Shown here piece after piece: positions 36,848 through 46,302 of a stretch of DNA of 64,000 bases (its first letter is position 1; each line of letters opens with the position of its first letter). The DNA is taken from NCBI GenBank assembly GCA_036567785.1, contig DATCTV010000028.1:62001-126000 (forward strand), written 5' to 3'. The stretch comes from Desulfomonilia bacterium (GTDB taxonomy: Bacteria > Desulfobacterota > Desulfomonilia > UBA1062). The notes under the pieces were generated by a model. The model made no database searches. It was not told the DNA's origin and was given only the letters and a program-made list of their open reading frames with translations. The translations under genes were made by a program, and so were the position numbers.

Positions 36848-38551
36848 CTAGTTTATAAACTCCAGAACTTTCTGCCATGAGGTGATTATATTGTCACCCG
36901 GGTCAATCTCGACAGAACCGTCTGAACTGAAGACAGCATCCCAACCTGAAGAATAGCCCGCCTGTATCATACTCAGAGAGCCTGTTTCCCAAACTCCGGT
37001 ATCAGGGACAATCCTGATCTTTATCGCACCGTTGATATCACCGAGAGTAACAGTGTCAATGCCCTTGCCGTTGAAAATGGCCTCGAACAGATCTGACTTG
37101 GGACTGGATATGCTGATAAGATTCCCGCCAAGTCCCGGTATCCTGATTGATCCTTTCATGCTTATATATTTTGCGTTAGCATCATAAACCGTCGGTTTAT
37201 ATCTTCCGTCCAGCTGGCCGTACAGCATGTCATAGAAATAGTCTTCTCCGTCTATGCTGAACGTTCCGTTGAGCTTGTAGAACCTGTGGTCATAATTCGG
37301 CGCCTGAAATTCACTGTATTCATAGAGCATCAACGGCCCGATAAAATAATTGAGCTTCTTGCCTTCATTGCCGGTAGCGGATGCAGTTACAGTCCAGGTT
37401 TTATATTGAACAGAATGTTTCTCATATATAGCTGAAAGATTGCTGCTTGCCGTTGTTGTAAAAGACTCGAAATAGAGGCCGAACAGGTTGCTGCCCGAAT
37501 CGTAATATGCCTTGCCCGTTCCAGTAAAGATGAGATCGGATGAATTATTCCCCTTATAGGTAATATGCTCACCATTCAAGTTTTGAATGGCATACCCTGA
37601 AGCTGGAATGCCTACAGTCATCTTGACTGTAATTGACGAAGGATTATCCGGGTTGGTGCTGATTTTTCCATTCGGGACAAGATCAAGTTTTACACTTAAA
37701 CCGTTTACCATCAAGGCGAATGATCTTTGATTGCCTGCGATGACATATAACATTTTCCATAATACAGGATCGAGCGGGTTGCTGTAATTTATTGAATTCA
37801 TCAGGGTTATTATCGAATTCATTGAAATCACATCGCTCAGCCACCTCAAATCTTCAAAGGCTATTCCATAAAGTTTTGAATCATCTTCCGTATATGTATA
37901 GTAAGTTCCTGTATTGCTGTCATATTTTTTGTATTGTCCATAGCCTATGCCCGAATATGCGGCATGAAGAACATCCTTCATCTCTTCGAGACCTAGAGTG
38001 CTGGGCTTGATAAAAACTGCGGTTATTGTCTTGTCGGAATCCATTGTTATCCTGAGAGGATTACCCGTAGATGTTACACTGCCCGACCAGTGATCAAAGC
38101 TCCATCCTGAAGCAGGGGTTGCCGTAATTATGACTTCCTGCCCTGTGTCATAAATGCTTAATAAGGGGTTTACCGTAACGCTGCCGTTACCAGTATATGA
38201 TGTCGTCAAAGTGAACTGTTGGATGAATACGGCCGTTACCGACAGATTCCCGCTCACCTTAATTGAAACGGTTTTCTGGGTGCTGCTTATACTGCCTTCC
38301 CAGTGATCGAATCTCCAGCCGCTGTCAGGGGTTGCTGTCAGGACAAGGGTTTCACCCTTCTTATAACCGCCGTCATCGCCTGCTTCGGTATATGTAACCG
38401 TTCCGTTACCGGAAGTTGCTACAGACAGCGTGTATACCACATCTTCGGGTTCAGGAGTTGTACTGTCTCCACCCCCTCCGCCGCCTCCACCGCAGGCGCC
38501 GAAAACAAATATCGACATAGCCAACAAGAAAATAAAAAATGTCTTTTTCAT
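36848..38551 (-). CDS. Lipoprotein with two InlB-type B-repeats
   Basis: 567 residues. The signal peptide ends at a lipobox FGACGGGGGGGG, so a lipid anchor is followed by a poly-glycine linker. Two repeats of about 68 residues follow (near 40-110 and 112-180), each with GNG[ST]VT, TATPxSGWxFDHW and TAVF, the divergent InlB B-repeat. The remaining 380 residues are beta-rich and unrecognised. Such proteins are usually displayed on the cell surface. Probably a single-gene unit. Confidence 0.8.
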   Translation of the reverse strand: MKKTFFIFLLAMSIFVFGACGGGGGGGGDSTTPEPEDVVYTLSVATSGNGTVTYTEAGDDGGYKKGETLVLTATPDSGWRFDHWEGSISSTQKTVSIKVSGNLSVTAVFIQQFTLTTSYTGNGSVTVNPLLSIYDTGQEVIITATPASGWSFDHWSGSVTSTGNPLRITMDSDKTITAVFIKPSTLGLEEMKDVLHAAYSGIGYGQYKKYDSNTGTYYTYTEDDSKLYGIAFEDLRWLSDVISMNSIITLMNSINYSNPLDPVLWKMLYVIAGNQRSFALMVNGLSVKLDLVPNGKISTNPDNPSSITVKMTVGIPASGYAIQNLNGEHITYKGNNSSDLIFTGTGKAYYDSGSNLFGLYFESFTTTASSNLSAIYEKHSVQYKTWTVTASATGNEGKKLNYFIGPLMLYEYSEFQAPNYDHRFYKLNGTFSIDGEDYFYDMLYGQLDGRYKPTVYDANAKYISMKGSIRIPGLGGNLISISSPKSDLFEAIFNGKGIDTVTLGDINGAIKIRIVPDTGVWETGSLSMIQAGYSSGWDAVFSSDGSVEIDPGDNIITSWQKVLEFIN

Positions 38552-38644
38552 TCTTGTAACCTCTCAATTATTGTTTGAAATTTTTTGTAGATCGGTAATT
38601 TATCCAGTTAAACTATTTAAGCATAACTTATGCCATGCATAACC

Positions 38645-38672
38645 ATTTGATATAATTAGGGTCATATCAAAT
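38645..38672. promoter_or_regulatory. Inverted repeat upstream of the InlB-repeat lipoprotein gene
   Basis: Perfect 9-base arms ATTTGATAT and ATATCAAAT separated by ten bases, 94 bases before the lipoprotein start. The spacing suits a dimeric regulator. Binding protein unknown. Confidence 0.4.
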
Positions 38673-38754
38673 CCGGCAATAAAAAAGGAACCGGTTTTCA
38701 CAAGTCGAGGGAAAAGTTTACATGAAAAAAAGGAATTAATGAAAATCATAATAT

Positions 38755-38779
38755 GCGGGCAGAAATAATATCCGCCCGC
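38755..38779 (-). terminator. Hairpin after the YfcC transporter gene
   Basis: GCGGGC (38755-38760) pairs with GCCCGC (38774-38779) around 13 bases, ten bases past the stop at 38789. Downstream is T-rich but has no clean T-tract. Confidence 0.45.
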
Positions 38780-38788
38780 AATATACTG

Positions 38789-40222
38789 CTATGAATAATT
38801 AATTTTCACCGCTATGAGCAGGAATATTATGCTAGTCGTTGCCAGGATGACCTGAAGCGGCAGCATGAACTTGAACCAGTCCTTGTATTTGATTCCGGCC
38901 AGCCCGATAACCACCATAAGCAGAGGATTCGTTGGCCAGAATGCATGCGAGAAACCGTCTCCGAGCTGGAATGCAAGAACCGTGATCTGCCTCGTCAGTC
39001 CCAGCACATCGCCCAGCTGTGACATGATCGGAATGGTCAGCATAGCCTGGCCCGAACCTGAAGAAACAAGGAAGTTCATGAACAGCTGGAAAAGATACAT
39101 GATTACTGCGGATATCTCCCTGCTCATTCCCTGGGTATGCATGGAAACAGTGTACATGATCGTATCCATAATGTTTCCTTCCTCAATGAGCCATCCGATG
39201 GACGAGGCCATGAGTATGAGTATGATCGCAGGCGAAAAGTCGATCAGTCCGTCCTTGAACAGTTTGAACACTTTCTTGAATTCATAACCGGATGCAATTC
39301 CGACACTGAATCCCATGATAAGAAACATGAGGGCTATCAAGGGGAAAGAAAGGTCCTGCAATGATTTGACCGAACTGCAAAGCGCAACGGAAGCAATTAT
39401 ACCGAGAAAACATATCCCCATCCACATAAGTGCCGGTTTGACTTTTCCCTGATGGAGAACGACATCTTCATAGTGCGTAAGCGCCTTGATTTCCATGTCG
39501 GAGCCGTAAACATAGCTTTTAGCAGGGTCATTTTCAATTCTGCGTATGTACCACAGGATATAAAGGGTAACGATTATGATGGTCACGATAAGTATCGGCA
39601 CCCTCAGGAAAAGGCCTGAAAAAAGAGGAATCCCTGCAAGCCCCTGGGCCGTCCCCAGTGTGAACGGGTTGAATGTTGCAGCCGAGAATCCTATGGTGAC
39701 CGAAACGAAAGGTATGGATACGCCCACAATGGAATCCCATTTCATCTGATAAGCAAGGGGGATGAAAATGAGTATCAGTGGAGTAACCTCTTCCAGTATG
39801 CCCATTGTCGAGCCGAGCAGCGCGAACACGGCTACATTGATAAAGATGAAAAGCCTTTTTCTGTCTTTGAATCTCATGACGAGGTCGGATATAAGTCTGG
39901 GAAGAATCCCGCTCTTGTTCATTACAGAAAAGCTTCCTCCGATTATGAAGATAAAGAGGATGAGCACTATGATTCTGGGGCCGTTCTTGCTGCCGAGCAC
40001 AAGAAGAGGCGCAAGTGCTATCTTCCATACTGGAAGAGGCGTCTGATCAATTGTATGATATACCTGCTGTGTCGTACCGTTTACCGTGGTCTTTACGTAA
40101 TCACCGGCAGGTATGACATACGAGCATATACCCGATACCGCAATCAGGATAGCAAGCAGTACAATCGTGGCAAGAAACATCTTGACTTCAAGCAAGGCCT
40201 TTTTTTTGTCTTCCTGTTCCAT
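38789..40222 (-). CDS. YfcC/DcuC-like membrane transporter
   Basis: 477 residues with about 12 membrane helices. The N-terminal VIPAGDY motif and the SVTIGFSAATFNPFTLGTAQ signature match the YfcC family of the short-chain and C4-dicarboxylate/amino acid carrier group. The M20 peptidase gene is 90 bases upstream on the same strand, suggesting uptake of a peptide or amidated acid followed by hydrolysis in the cytoplasm. Substrate unknown. Ribosome site GAGGGTG before the ATG. Confidence 0.85.
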   Translation of the reverse strand: MEQEDKKKALLEVKMFLATIVLLAILIAVSGICSYVIPAGDYVKTTVNGTTQQVYHTIDQTPLPVWKIALAPLLVLGSKNGPRIIVLILFIFIIGGSFSVMNKSGILPRLISDLVMRFKDRKRLFIFINVAVFALLGSTMGILEEVTPLILIFIPLAYQMKWDSIVGVSIPFVSVTIGFSAATFNPFTLGTAQGLAGIPLFSGLFLRVPILIVTIIIVTLYILWYIRRIENDPAKSYVYGSDMEIKALTHYEDVVLHQGKVKPALMWMGICFLGIIASVALCSSVKSLQDLSFPLIALMFLIMGFSVGIASGYEFKKVFKLFKDGLIDFSPAIILILMASSIGWLIEEGNIMDTIMYTVSMHTQGMSREISAVIMYLFQLFMNFLVSSGSGQAMLTIPIMSQLGDVLGLTRQITVLAFQLGDGFSHAFWPTNPLLMVVIGLAGIKYKDWFKFMLPLQVILATTSIIFLLIAVKINYS

Positions 40223-40312
40223 AATTTCACCCTCTCTTTATTCTATTTCAGTTGCCTCTTTCAGAGCGGCAAATACGGTTTCTGTTTGAGGCTTGCCCTG
40301 ACTAATCGGAAA

Positions 40313-41653
40313 TTAAAGCACAAAATCAAGGACCAGTTCCAGCCCCAAATCAAGGCTGAAATGAAGACTTTCAACAGAGACGCGCTCATCATGACCGTGT
40401 GCAAGCGAAATATCATCAACAGGAAGCACCGGGGTAAACCCGTACACGACCATACCTTTAGGCCTGAAGAACACCCCGTCCGTAACACCCGGTATCAGAA
40501 ACGGTACGACCGTTGCATCCGGTTTATGCCTTGCCATGGCCTTTTTTATAAGATGCGCCAATTCGTGATCCACGTCGGATTCCGTCCCCTCTTTCTTATC
40601 AAGGAACTCTATTTCAAACCCTGGACCTATCTCTTTGACTGCCCGGTCACAGAACTCTTCCGCATCATAAGACGGCAGCACCCTGAAATCGAATTCGGCA
40701 ACCGCTTCCGAGGGGATGACATTCGTTTTCTGCCCGGCATGGAATACGGTTGGGCAGACGGTATTGTGAAGCATTGCCCTGAAAGCCGCTGCTGTTCCAG
40801 GGTCTTTGATTGCAAGCCTGATGAGGGTGTCTGATATCAGAGGATTCATCAGCTGCTTTATAGCAGTTCCAAGTACGGCATTCTGGGATGCTGCCATGGT
40901 CTCGATCATTTTTCGTACGCTGGGGGTTACCTTCAAAGGGTATTTCTTGTGTGTAAATTTATTTGTAATTTCTACAAGTCTTTTAACCGGATTGTCTTCT
41001 CTGGGCATGGATGCATGACCGGGGACGCCCCGTGCTGTGACCCTAAGCCAGATATTTCCCTTCTCCGCACTCTGGTATGTGTAAAAAGTTCTTCCCATGA
41101 AATTGATGCCGAAACCGCCGCCTTCGTTCAGCGCCGCCTCGGCATCAAGAAGGTCGTAATGGTGCTTCACCAGCCATTCGCACCCTTTGCTTCCGCCTGT
41201 CTCCTCGTCCGCAGCCGCAAGGAATATGACATCCCGCCTGGTCGACACCTCACCCCTTTTGAGCGCAATCATCACCGCCATCCACAGGGCTACCGAATTC
41301 TTGCAGTCTACCGCGCCCCTGCCCCATATCACGCCGTCCACTTCATCTGCGCCGAAAGGGTCTCTTTGCCATTTGTCAGCTTCCACGCCAACCACATCTA
41401 GATGCGACATCAGCAGAAGCGGCCGTTTTGTCCCGTTCCCCCTGTGCCTTGCTATTATGCTTGCGCGCCCAGGTTCCGACTCGAGTATATTGCAACTGAT
41501 GCCTTCTTTTTCAAACACCTCGGCTACATAGCGGGCAGCTGCAATTTCATTTCCGGGAGGATTTGTCGTGTTTATACGGATTAGATTTTTTAGATGCCTT
41601 ATTATTTCCTCTTTAAGACCCAGTCTGCCGATCAGTTCCATTGCTTCTGCCAT
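40313..41653 (-). CDS. M20-family metallopeptidase/amidohydrolase
   Basis: 446 residues. The two-zinc site is visible as MSHLDVV, GRGAVDCKN and the catalytic Glu in ADEETGG; the dimerisation domain follows, and the last His is in LAHGHDERV. The family covers ArgE/DapE-type deacylases and Xaa dipeptidases. It has no signal peptide, so acts in the cytoplasm. It is in the order peptidase then YfcC transporter, divergent from glpABC. Confidence 0.9.
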   Translation of the reverse strand: MAEAMELIGRLGLKEEIIRHLKNLIRINTTNPPGNEIAAARYVAEVFEKEGISCNILESEPGRASIIARHRGNGTKRPLLLMSHLDVVGVEADKWQRDPFGADEVDGVIWGRGAVDCKNSVALWMAVMIALKRGEVSTRRDVIFLAAADEETGGSKGCEWLVKHHYDLLDAEAALNEGGGFGINFMGRTFYTYQSAEKGNIWLRVTARGVPGHASMPREDNPVKRLVEITNKFTHKKYPLKVTPSVRKMIETMAASQNAVLGTAIKQLMNPLISDTLIRLAIKDPGTAAAFRAMLHNTVCPTVFHAGQKTNVIPSEAVAEFDFRVLPSYDAEEFCDRAVKEIGPGFEIEFLDKKEGTESDVDHELAHLIKKAMARHKPDATVVPFLIPGVTDGVFFRPKGMVVYGFTPVLPVDDISLAHGHDERVSVESLHFSLDLGLELVLDFVL

Positions 41654-41743
41654 AAATGCGCCTTTTTAGAATTGATTTAAAGTCAAGTACACCATATACA
41701 CAAATTAGGGAAACGAACTCAAGATATATAAGCACTTCGCCGA

Positions 41744-41755
41744 CAAGAATTCTTG
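41744..41755. promoter_or_regulatory. Palindrome in the glpA/M20 divergent region
   Basis: CAAGAATTCTTG is a perfect 12-base palindrome about 60 bases before glpA in the 161-base divergent gap. It is a candidate operator for either direction. No regulator gene is adjacent. Confidence 0.35.
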
Positions 41756-41814
41756 ATAACTCGGTCGTATGGCAGGCATTTTCATTGTCTAATCAGGGCT
41801 TGTAAAGGTGGAAT

Positions 41815-43317
41815 ATGACCAAAACAGATGTGATAATAATCGGAGGAGGCGCAACCGGCTGCGGTATAGCCCGGGACCTCGCACTCAGGGGAATACCCCA
41901 TTATCTTATAGAAAAAGACGATTTTGCTGCAGGCGCTACAGGGGCATGCCACGGGCTTCTTCACAGCGGAGGCAGATATGCTGTCAACGATCCTGAAGCG
42001 GCAAAGGAATGCATAGAAGAAAACATGATACTCAGAAAAATAGGCGAGAAATGCGTTGAGATTACGGGCGGCCTGTTTGTAAGGCTCCCCGGAGATTCAA
42101 AACGCTTCAGGGACAGATTCTTGAAAAGCTGTGAAGAAGTCGGCATACCTACCGAAGTGCTTTCCGCATCAAGGGCGCTGGACCTCGTTCCCAATCTTAA
42201 TCCGGTGCTTGAAGAGGCGGTTAAAGTGCCCGACTGCTCAATAGACCCGTTCAGATTGTGCATGCTTAATGCAACAACTTCCCGGCTTAAGGGTGCAACC
42301 ATTCTCACACATCATAAGGTGGTGGATATCATAAAGGAACATGGCAGGTGCGCGGGAGTGAAGGCCGCCGACCAGTTCACAGGCCAGATCAGGGAAATAA
42401 GGGCCAGGGTTATCGTAAATGCGACCGGGGCATGGGGAGACAAGATGGCACAGCTCGGAGGAAGCGACGCCCCGATGACCCTTTCCAAGGGCAGTCTCGT
42501 GATAACGAACCACAGGCTTACAAACATGGTTGTCAACAGGCTGAGGCCCCCCTCGGACGGAGATATCATCGTTCCTAACGAGGCAGTATGTCTTGCCGGA
42601 ACCACATCAATCACGGTAACCGACCCGGACGCGATAGAAGTCGATTCAAGAGAGGTGGACAAGGTTATAAGCGAGGCGCAGGCCATGATCCCCATATTCC
42701 GATCAACTCGCATGATCAGGGCATATACAGGTGTCAGACCTCTGCTGAAGGGTGATAATTCGGACGGAAGAGCGATCTCCAGGGGATTCAAGATCATTGA
42801 CCACAAAAACGGGATGTTCAGCATACTGGGCGGCAAGCTCACTACATACCGCCTGATGGCGGAAAAGCTGACGGACGCTCTCATGGACCACTTCGGGTTG
42901 AATGTGGCATGCGAGACCGCCCAGAAGCCCCTTGACGGACAAGATGAATTGAGCGGATATCCTCTCTCTAAACGCCTCAACAGCCTGAACGGCATTGTCT
43001 GCGAATGCGAACTCGTAAACAGGGAAGATGTGGAAAGGATCGTCAACAGGATCGGAACAAAATACATACGCGACATCCAGCACAGGACGCGCCTGGGCAT
43101 GGGCCCATGCCAGGGAGGTTTCTGCACCTACAGGGCGCTCGGCATCATGCAGGACATGGGCAGGGTAAGCGCAGACGAATCGATGAGGGTATTGAGGGAA
43201 TTTCTCCAGCGCAGGTTCAGGGGAATCAGGCCTGCACTTTGGGGCGACCAGCTGAGAGAGGAGCAGCTTGTCGAAAGCATTTACCTTGGAATCCTAGGCA
43301 TGGGGAGAGAGCAATGA
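41815..43317 (+). CDS. glpA: Anaerobic glycerol-3-phosphate dehydrogenase subunit A
   Basis: 500 residues. The FAD-binding GGGATGCGIARDLALRG start, the DAO oxidoreductase domain with GLLHSGGRYAV, and a C-terminal BFD-like [2Fe-2S] domain with CECE and GPCQGGFC. GlpA oxidises glycerol 3-phosphate to dihydroxyacetone phosphate and passes electrons through GlpB and GlpC to menaquinone in anaerobic respiration. Ribosome site AAAGGTGG before the ATG; overlaps glpB by ATGA. Confidence 0.95.
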   Translation: MTKTDVIIIGGGATGCGIARDLALRGIPHYLIEKDDFAAGATGACHGLLHSGGRYAVNDPEAAKECIEENMILRKIGEKCVEITGGLFVRLPGDSKRFRDRFLKSCEEVGIPTEVLSASRALDLVPNLNPVLEEAVKVPDCSIDPFRLCMLNATTSRLKGATILTHHKVVDIIKEHGRCAGVKAADQFTGQIREIRARVIVNATGAWGDKMAQLGGSDAPMTLSKGSLVITNHRLTNMVVNRLRPPSDGDIIVPNEAVCLAGTTSITVTDPDAIEVDSREVDKVISEAQAMIPIFRSTRMIRAYTGVRPLLKGDNSDGRAISRGFKIIDHKNGMFSILGGKLTTYRLMAEKLTDALMDHFGLNVACETAQKPLDGQDELSGYPLSKRLNSLNGIVCECELVNREDVERIVNRIGTKYIRDIQHRTRLGMGPCQGGFCTYRALGIMQDMGRVSADESMRVLREFLQRRFRGIRPALWGDQLREEQLVESIYLGILGMGREQ

Positions 43318-44513
43318 GCGATATAAACTTCGATGTTGTAATAACTGGCGGGGGCATATCCGGACTTATTGCTGGAATCGAACTTGCCGGATCAGGTGCA
43401 AGTGTAGCAGTTATCTCCAGGGGCGACCCTGCAGTATGCCTTTCGACAGGCTGCATAGACCTTTTAGCCCTTGGGAACGATCCTCTGTCCGCCATAAATG
43501 AGCTTCCCCCGGTACATCCCTACAACCTGGTGCCTCACACCATCATTGAGGAAGCAATTGTTAAGTTCGGCGATATCATGTTTGACGCTGGTCTGCCTTA
43601 TATCGGAAATGTCCATTCGAACAGAAAAATACTAACCCCCATAGGCAATTCAAAAACCACATGCCTTGTCCCGAGGACCATGGAAACAGCGCCTCAGGAT
43701 GAAACCCCCTATGTGCATGTGATCGGCTTCAAGGGCCTTAAGGATTTTTATCCCAGCTATATCACTTCAAACAGATCTAATACGGGTTTTTCAATCTATG
43801 ATGCCGGAGTTGAAAGCACGATGTCCATATCGTCAAGATTTGATGATTCCGGTTTCATTGAAGAGTTCATCAAATGGCTAAGGTCACTTGAAATACCCGA
43901 CGGCAGAATAGCCTTGCCTGCCGTCCTGGGATTGACAGAGCCGCTAAAGGCCATCGAACTTATAACCGAATCCACTGAAAGGCTTGTGTTCGAAATTCCG
44001 ACGCTTCCTCCTTCGATTCCGGGCATGCGTCTCTTCAGGATTCTCAAGAAAGCCCTGCAGTCAAAAGGCGGCGAGATTTTCTGGGGCCTTCCCACTGCAA
44101 GCGTTGAGAAACAGGGAAAGCTGATCGAGGCCCTGACTATTGAAACCCATGCCAGGCACACGAGGCTCAATGCAAAGGCATTCATTCTGGCATCGGGTTC
44201 ATTCGTAAGCGGCGGCCTTTATGCAGACATGAAGGATAAAGTCCAGGAAACCGTTTTTGACCTGCCTGTTTTTGTGCCGGGAACAAGAGACTCGTGGTTC
44301 GGCAATGAATTCTTTACACGCGGTCATGAGATAGAAAAGGCCGGCATTTTAACCGACAGTTCATTCAGGCCTGTAGATGCACCTTATGAAAACCTTTTTG
44401 TCTGCGGAAGTATTCTTGCCCATTCGGAAGTCATGAAAAACGGCTGCGGCCACGGTCTTGGACTGGCTACCGGCCTCGCCGCCGCCAAATCCTGCGAGAG
44501 GTACCTCTCATGA
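43314..44513 (+). CDS. glpB: Anaerobic glycerol-3-phosphate dehydrogenase subunit B
   Basis: 399 residues from the ATG at 43314; a longer frame reaching left into glpA is a shadow. The N-terminus has the dinucleotide-binding GGGISGLIAGIELA, and the C-terminus VCGSILAH and CGHGLGLATGL. GlpB is a flavoprotein linking GlpA to GlpC. Start and stop overlap glpA and glpC through ATGA junctions. Confidence 0.93.
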   Translation: MSDINFDVVITGGGISGLIAGIELAGSGASVAVISRGDPAVCLSTGCIDLLALGNDPLSAINELPPVHPYNLVPHTIIEEAIVKFGDIMFDAGLPYIGNVHSNRKILTPIGNSKTTCLVPRTMETAPQDETPYVHVIGFKGLKDFYPSYITSNRSNTGFSIYDAGVESTMSISSRFDDSGFIEEFIKWLRSLEIPDGRIALPAVLGLTEPLKAIELITESTERLVFEIPTLPPSIPGMRLFRILKKALQSKGGEIFWGLPTASVEKQGKLIEALTIETHARHTRLNAKAFILASGSFVSGGLYADMKDKVQETVFDLPVFVPGTRDSWFGNEFFTRGHEIEKAGILTDSSFRPVDAPYENLFVCGSILAHSEVMKNGCGHGLGLATGLAAAKSCERYLS

Positions 44514-45685
44514 ACTTTGAACACTGCATAAGATGCACCATCTGTGTTGAAAACTGCCCGGTATTCAGGGTCAATCCTGAATTCCCCGGCCCCAAACAGT
44601 CCGGTCCGGATTCGCAGAGGTTCAGGATGACGGGTGAAAAATCAGTGGACAGCTGGGTCAGCCTTTGCTGCCAGTGCAAGAGGTGTGAAGTGGCATGCCC
44701 ATACGGCGTCAATCCAGCAGAAATAATCCTCAATGCCCAGATAAAATATGCCGGGGAGCATATGCGTTCTCCTGTCGCCATAATGTTCGCAAACAATTAT
44801 TACCTCGGGACTCTTGGTTCGCTTGCAGCACCCATTGCCAACAGAATCGCAGCAACAGGGATTGCAAAGAAATTTTTCAATCTTGCAGGCATTTCCACTT
44901 ACATGCCCTTTCCATCGTTCGACTTCATCTCAATGAACAAGGGGAGAAGAAGATTGGGAAAAGGCCAGAGAAAAGTGGTCTTTTTCTATGGGTGTTTCCT
45001 TAACTTCAACAGGCCCGACATAGGAAAAAAGATCCGAGACATGCTTATTTCAATGGACCTTGAAGTTGTGATGCCCTCGCAGGTCTGCTGCGGACTGCCC
45101 GCGCTGGGAAACGGCCAGATAGACCTGGCCAGAAAATTCGCATCGAAAAATGCCGCGGTCTTTGGTGAATACATAAACAAAGGCTATGACCTCATCTACT
45201 CCTGCACATCCTGCGGCCTCACGCTCACCCATGACTATCCTGGCATACTAGGCATAGCATCAGGCAAAAAGATTGCGGAAAACAGCTATAATGTAAACGA
45301 ATATATCTTAAGGCTCATTGAGGAAAACCACATCGCACCTGAATTCAGAGAGGTGAGAAGGAAAATAGCCTATCACGTGCCCTGCCACCTGAGAGCGCTG
45401 GGAATAGGCTATCCCGCGGTAAGGCTTTTCTCAAAGATACCCGGGCTCGACTTCAAGGTCCTTGATGATAACTGCTGCGGACTTTCCGGAAGTTACGGGT
45501 TTAAAAAGAAGAATCAGGCTACCGCACTGAAGATTGGGGCACAGGCTGCCGCCGCTGTAAAAAAGTCAAATCCCGAAGCAGTGGTGGCTGATTGCGGCGC
45601 ATGCAGGATGCAGCTGTCTTATATGTCAGGCATTCCCGCCCTTGACCCGAGTGAAATAATAACCGAATCTCTTGTCATAAAATAA
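44510..45685 (+). CDS. glpC: Anaerobic glycerol-3-phosphate dehydrogenase subunit C
   Basis: 391 residues. Two [4Fe-4S] motifs near the N-terminus (CIRCTICVENCP and CCQCKRCEVACP) and two CCG domains with QVCCGLP and DNCCGLSG. GlpC is the membrane-associated subunit that hands electrons to the quinone pool. Last gene of the operon. glpF, glpK and glpR are not in the window. Confidence 0.94.
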   Translation: MNFEHCIRCTICVENCPVFRVNPEFPGPKQSGPDSQRFRMTGEKSVDSWVSLCCQCKRCEVACPYGVNPAEIILNAQIKYAGEHMRSPVAIMFANNYYLGTLGSLAAPIANRIAATGIAKKFFNLAGISTYMPFPSFDFISMNKGRRRLGKGQRKVVFFYGCFLNFNRPDIGKKIRDMLISMDLEVVMPSQVCCGLPALGNGQIDLARKFASKNAAVFGEYINKGYDLIYSCTSCGLTLTHDYPGILGIASGKKIAENSYNVNEYILRLIEENHIAPEFREVRRKIAYHVPCHLRALGIGYPAVRLFSKIPGLDFKVLDDNCCGLSGSYGFKKKNQATALKIGAQAAAAVKKSNPEAVVADCGACRMQLSYMSGIPALDPSEIITESLVIK

Positions 45686-45741
45686 CTGCCGGGATTATAA
45701 TATCCAACCAGACAGCAATATTACCCTATGGGGAGGACAGT

Positions 45742-46068
45742 ATGAAAAAGCTGGTTATTCTTTTTATAATGATCATTTCATTAGCCGTGATCCCATCAAA
45801 ATCCGATGCTGCAAGCTCCCTGCAGGTCGTTGCTGAAGACGCACTCTGGGGGTGCCTGATAGGCACTCTTGTCGGCACCGCAACCCTTGCATTTCATTTG
45901 GATGACGCAGGAGACCATCTTGAAAACATCGCTTACGGAGCGGCTATCGGCCTCTTTGCAGGTGTCGGATTCGGGGCATATGAGTTGCGTCCGCTTTTTC
46001 AGGCATACAGGGACCCAGCAAACAAGGATACCGTATACGGTTTCAAAATATATATGCCCTTGAAATAA
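45742..46068 (+). CDS. Small exported glycine-rich membrane protein
   Basis: 108 residues. A clear signal peptide (about 1-23, cleavage near SDA-A) is followed by two small glycine-spaced hydrophobic stretches (GCLIGTLVGTATLAF and AYGAAIGLFAGVGFGA) like glycine-zipper helices. GGGGAGGA precedes the ATG. It lies 56 bases after glpC and may be a separate unit. No family recognised. Confidence 0.6.
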   Translation: MKKLVILFIMIISLAVIPSKSDAASSLQVVAEDALWGCLIGTLVGTATLAFHLDDAGDHLENIAYGAAIGLFAGVGFGAYELRPLFQAYRDPANKDTVYGFKIYMPLK

Positions 46069-46125
46069 CAGCTTTATTGATGCTATTTCAGTAATTGTAA
46101 TATATTTCTTAATTATTCAGAATAA

Positions 46126-46141
46126 GGGCAATTTATTGCCC
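46126..46141. promoter_or_regulatory. Near-palindrome upstream of the GH36 gene
   Basis: GGGCAAT-TT-ATTGCCC, perfect 7-base arms around two bases, in the 234-base gap before the GH36 lipoprotein gene and 58 bases after the small exported protein gene. It may be an operator or part of a weak terminator. Confidence 0.35.
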
Positions 46142-46302
46142 AGAAGGATTCAATGATATGTTATCTTCAGTTAATACCAATACCTGATATCAATCTTAAC
46201 CATTTAATATTCTGTTATTTATTCAAGCCCTTAAATGCTCTGTCCATACGGCATAAAATTTGCTATTAAACTCATTAATAATATTTAGTTGGGGGAGGTT
46301 TT

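Noticed and set aside
43005-43313. N-terminal extension of glpB into glpA
   Set aside because: The extension is out-of-frame glpA sequence; the ATG at 43314 gives the normal flavoprotein N-terminus and an ATGA overlap.
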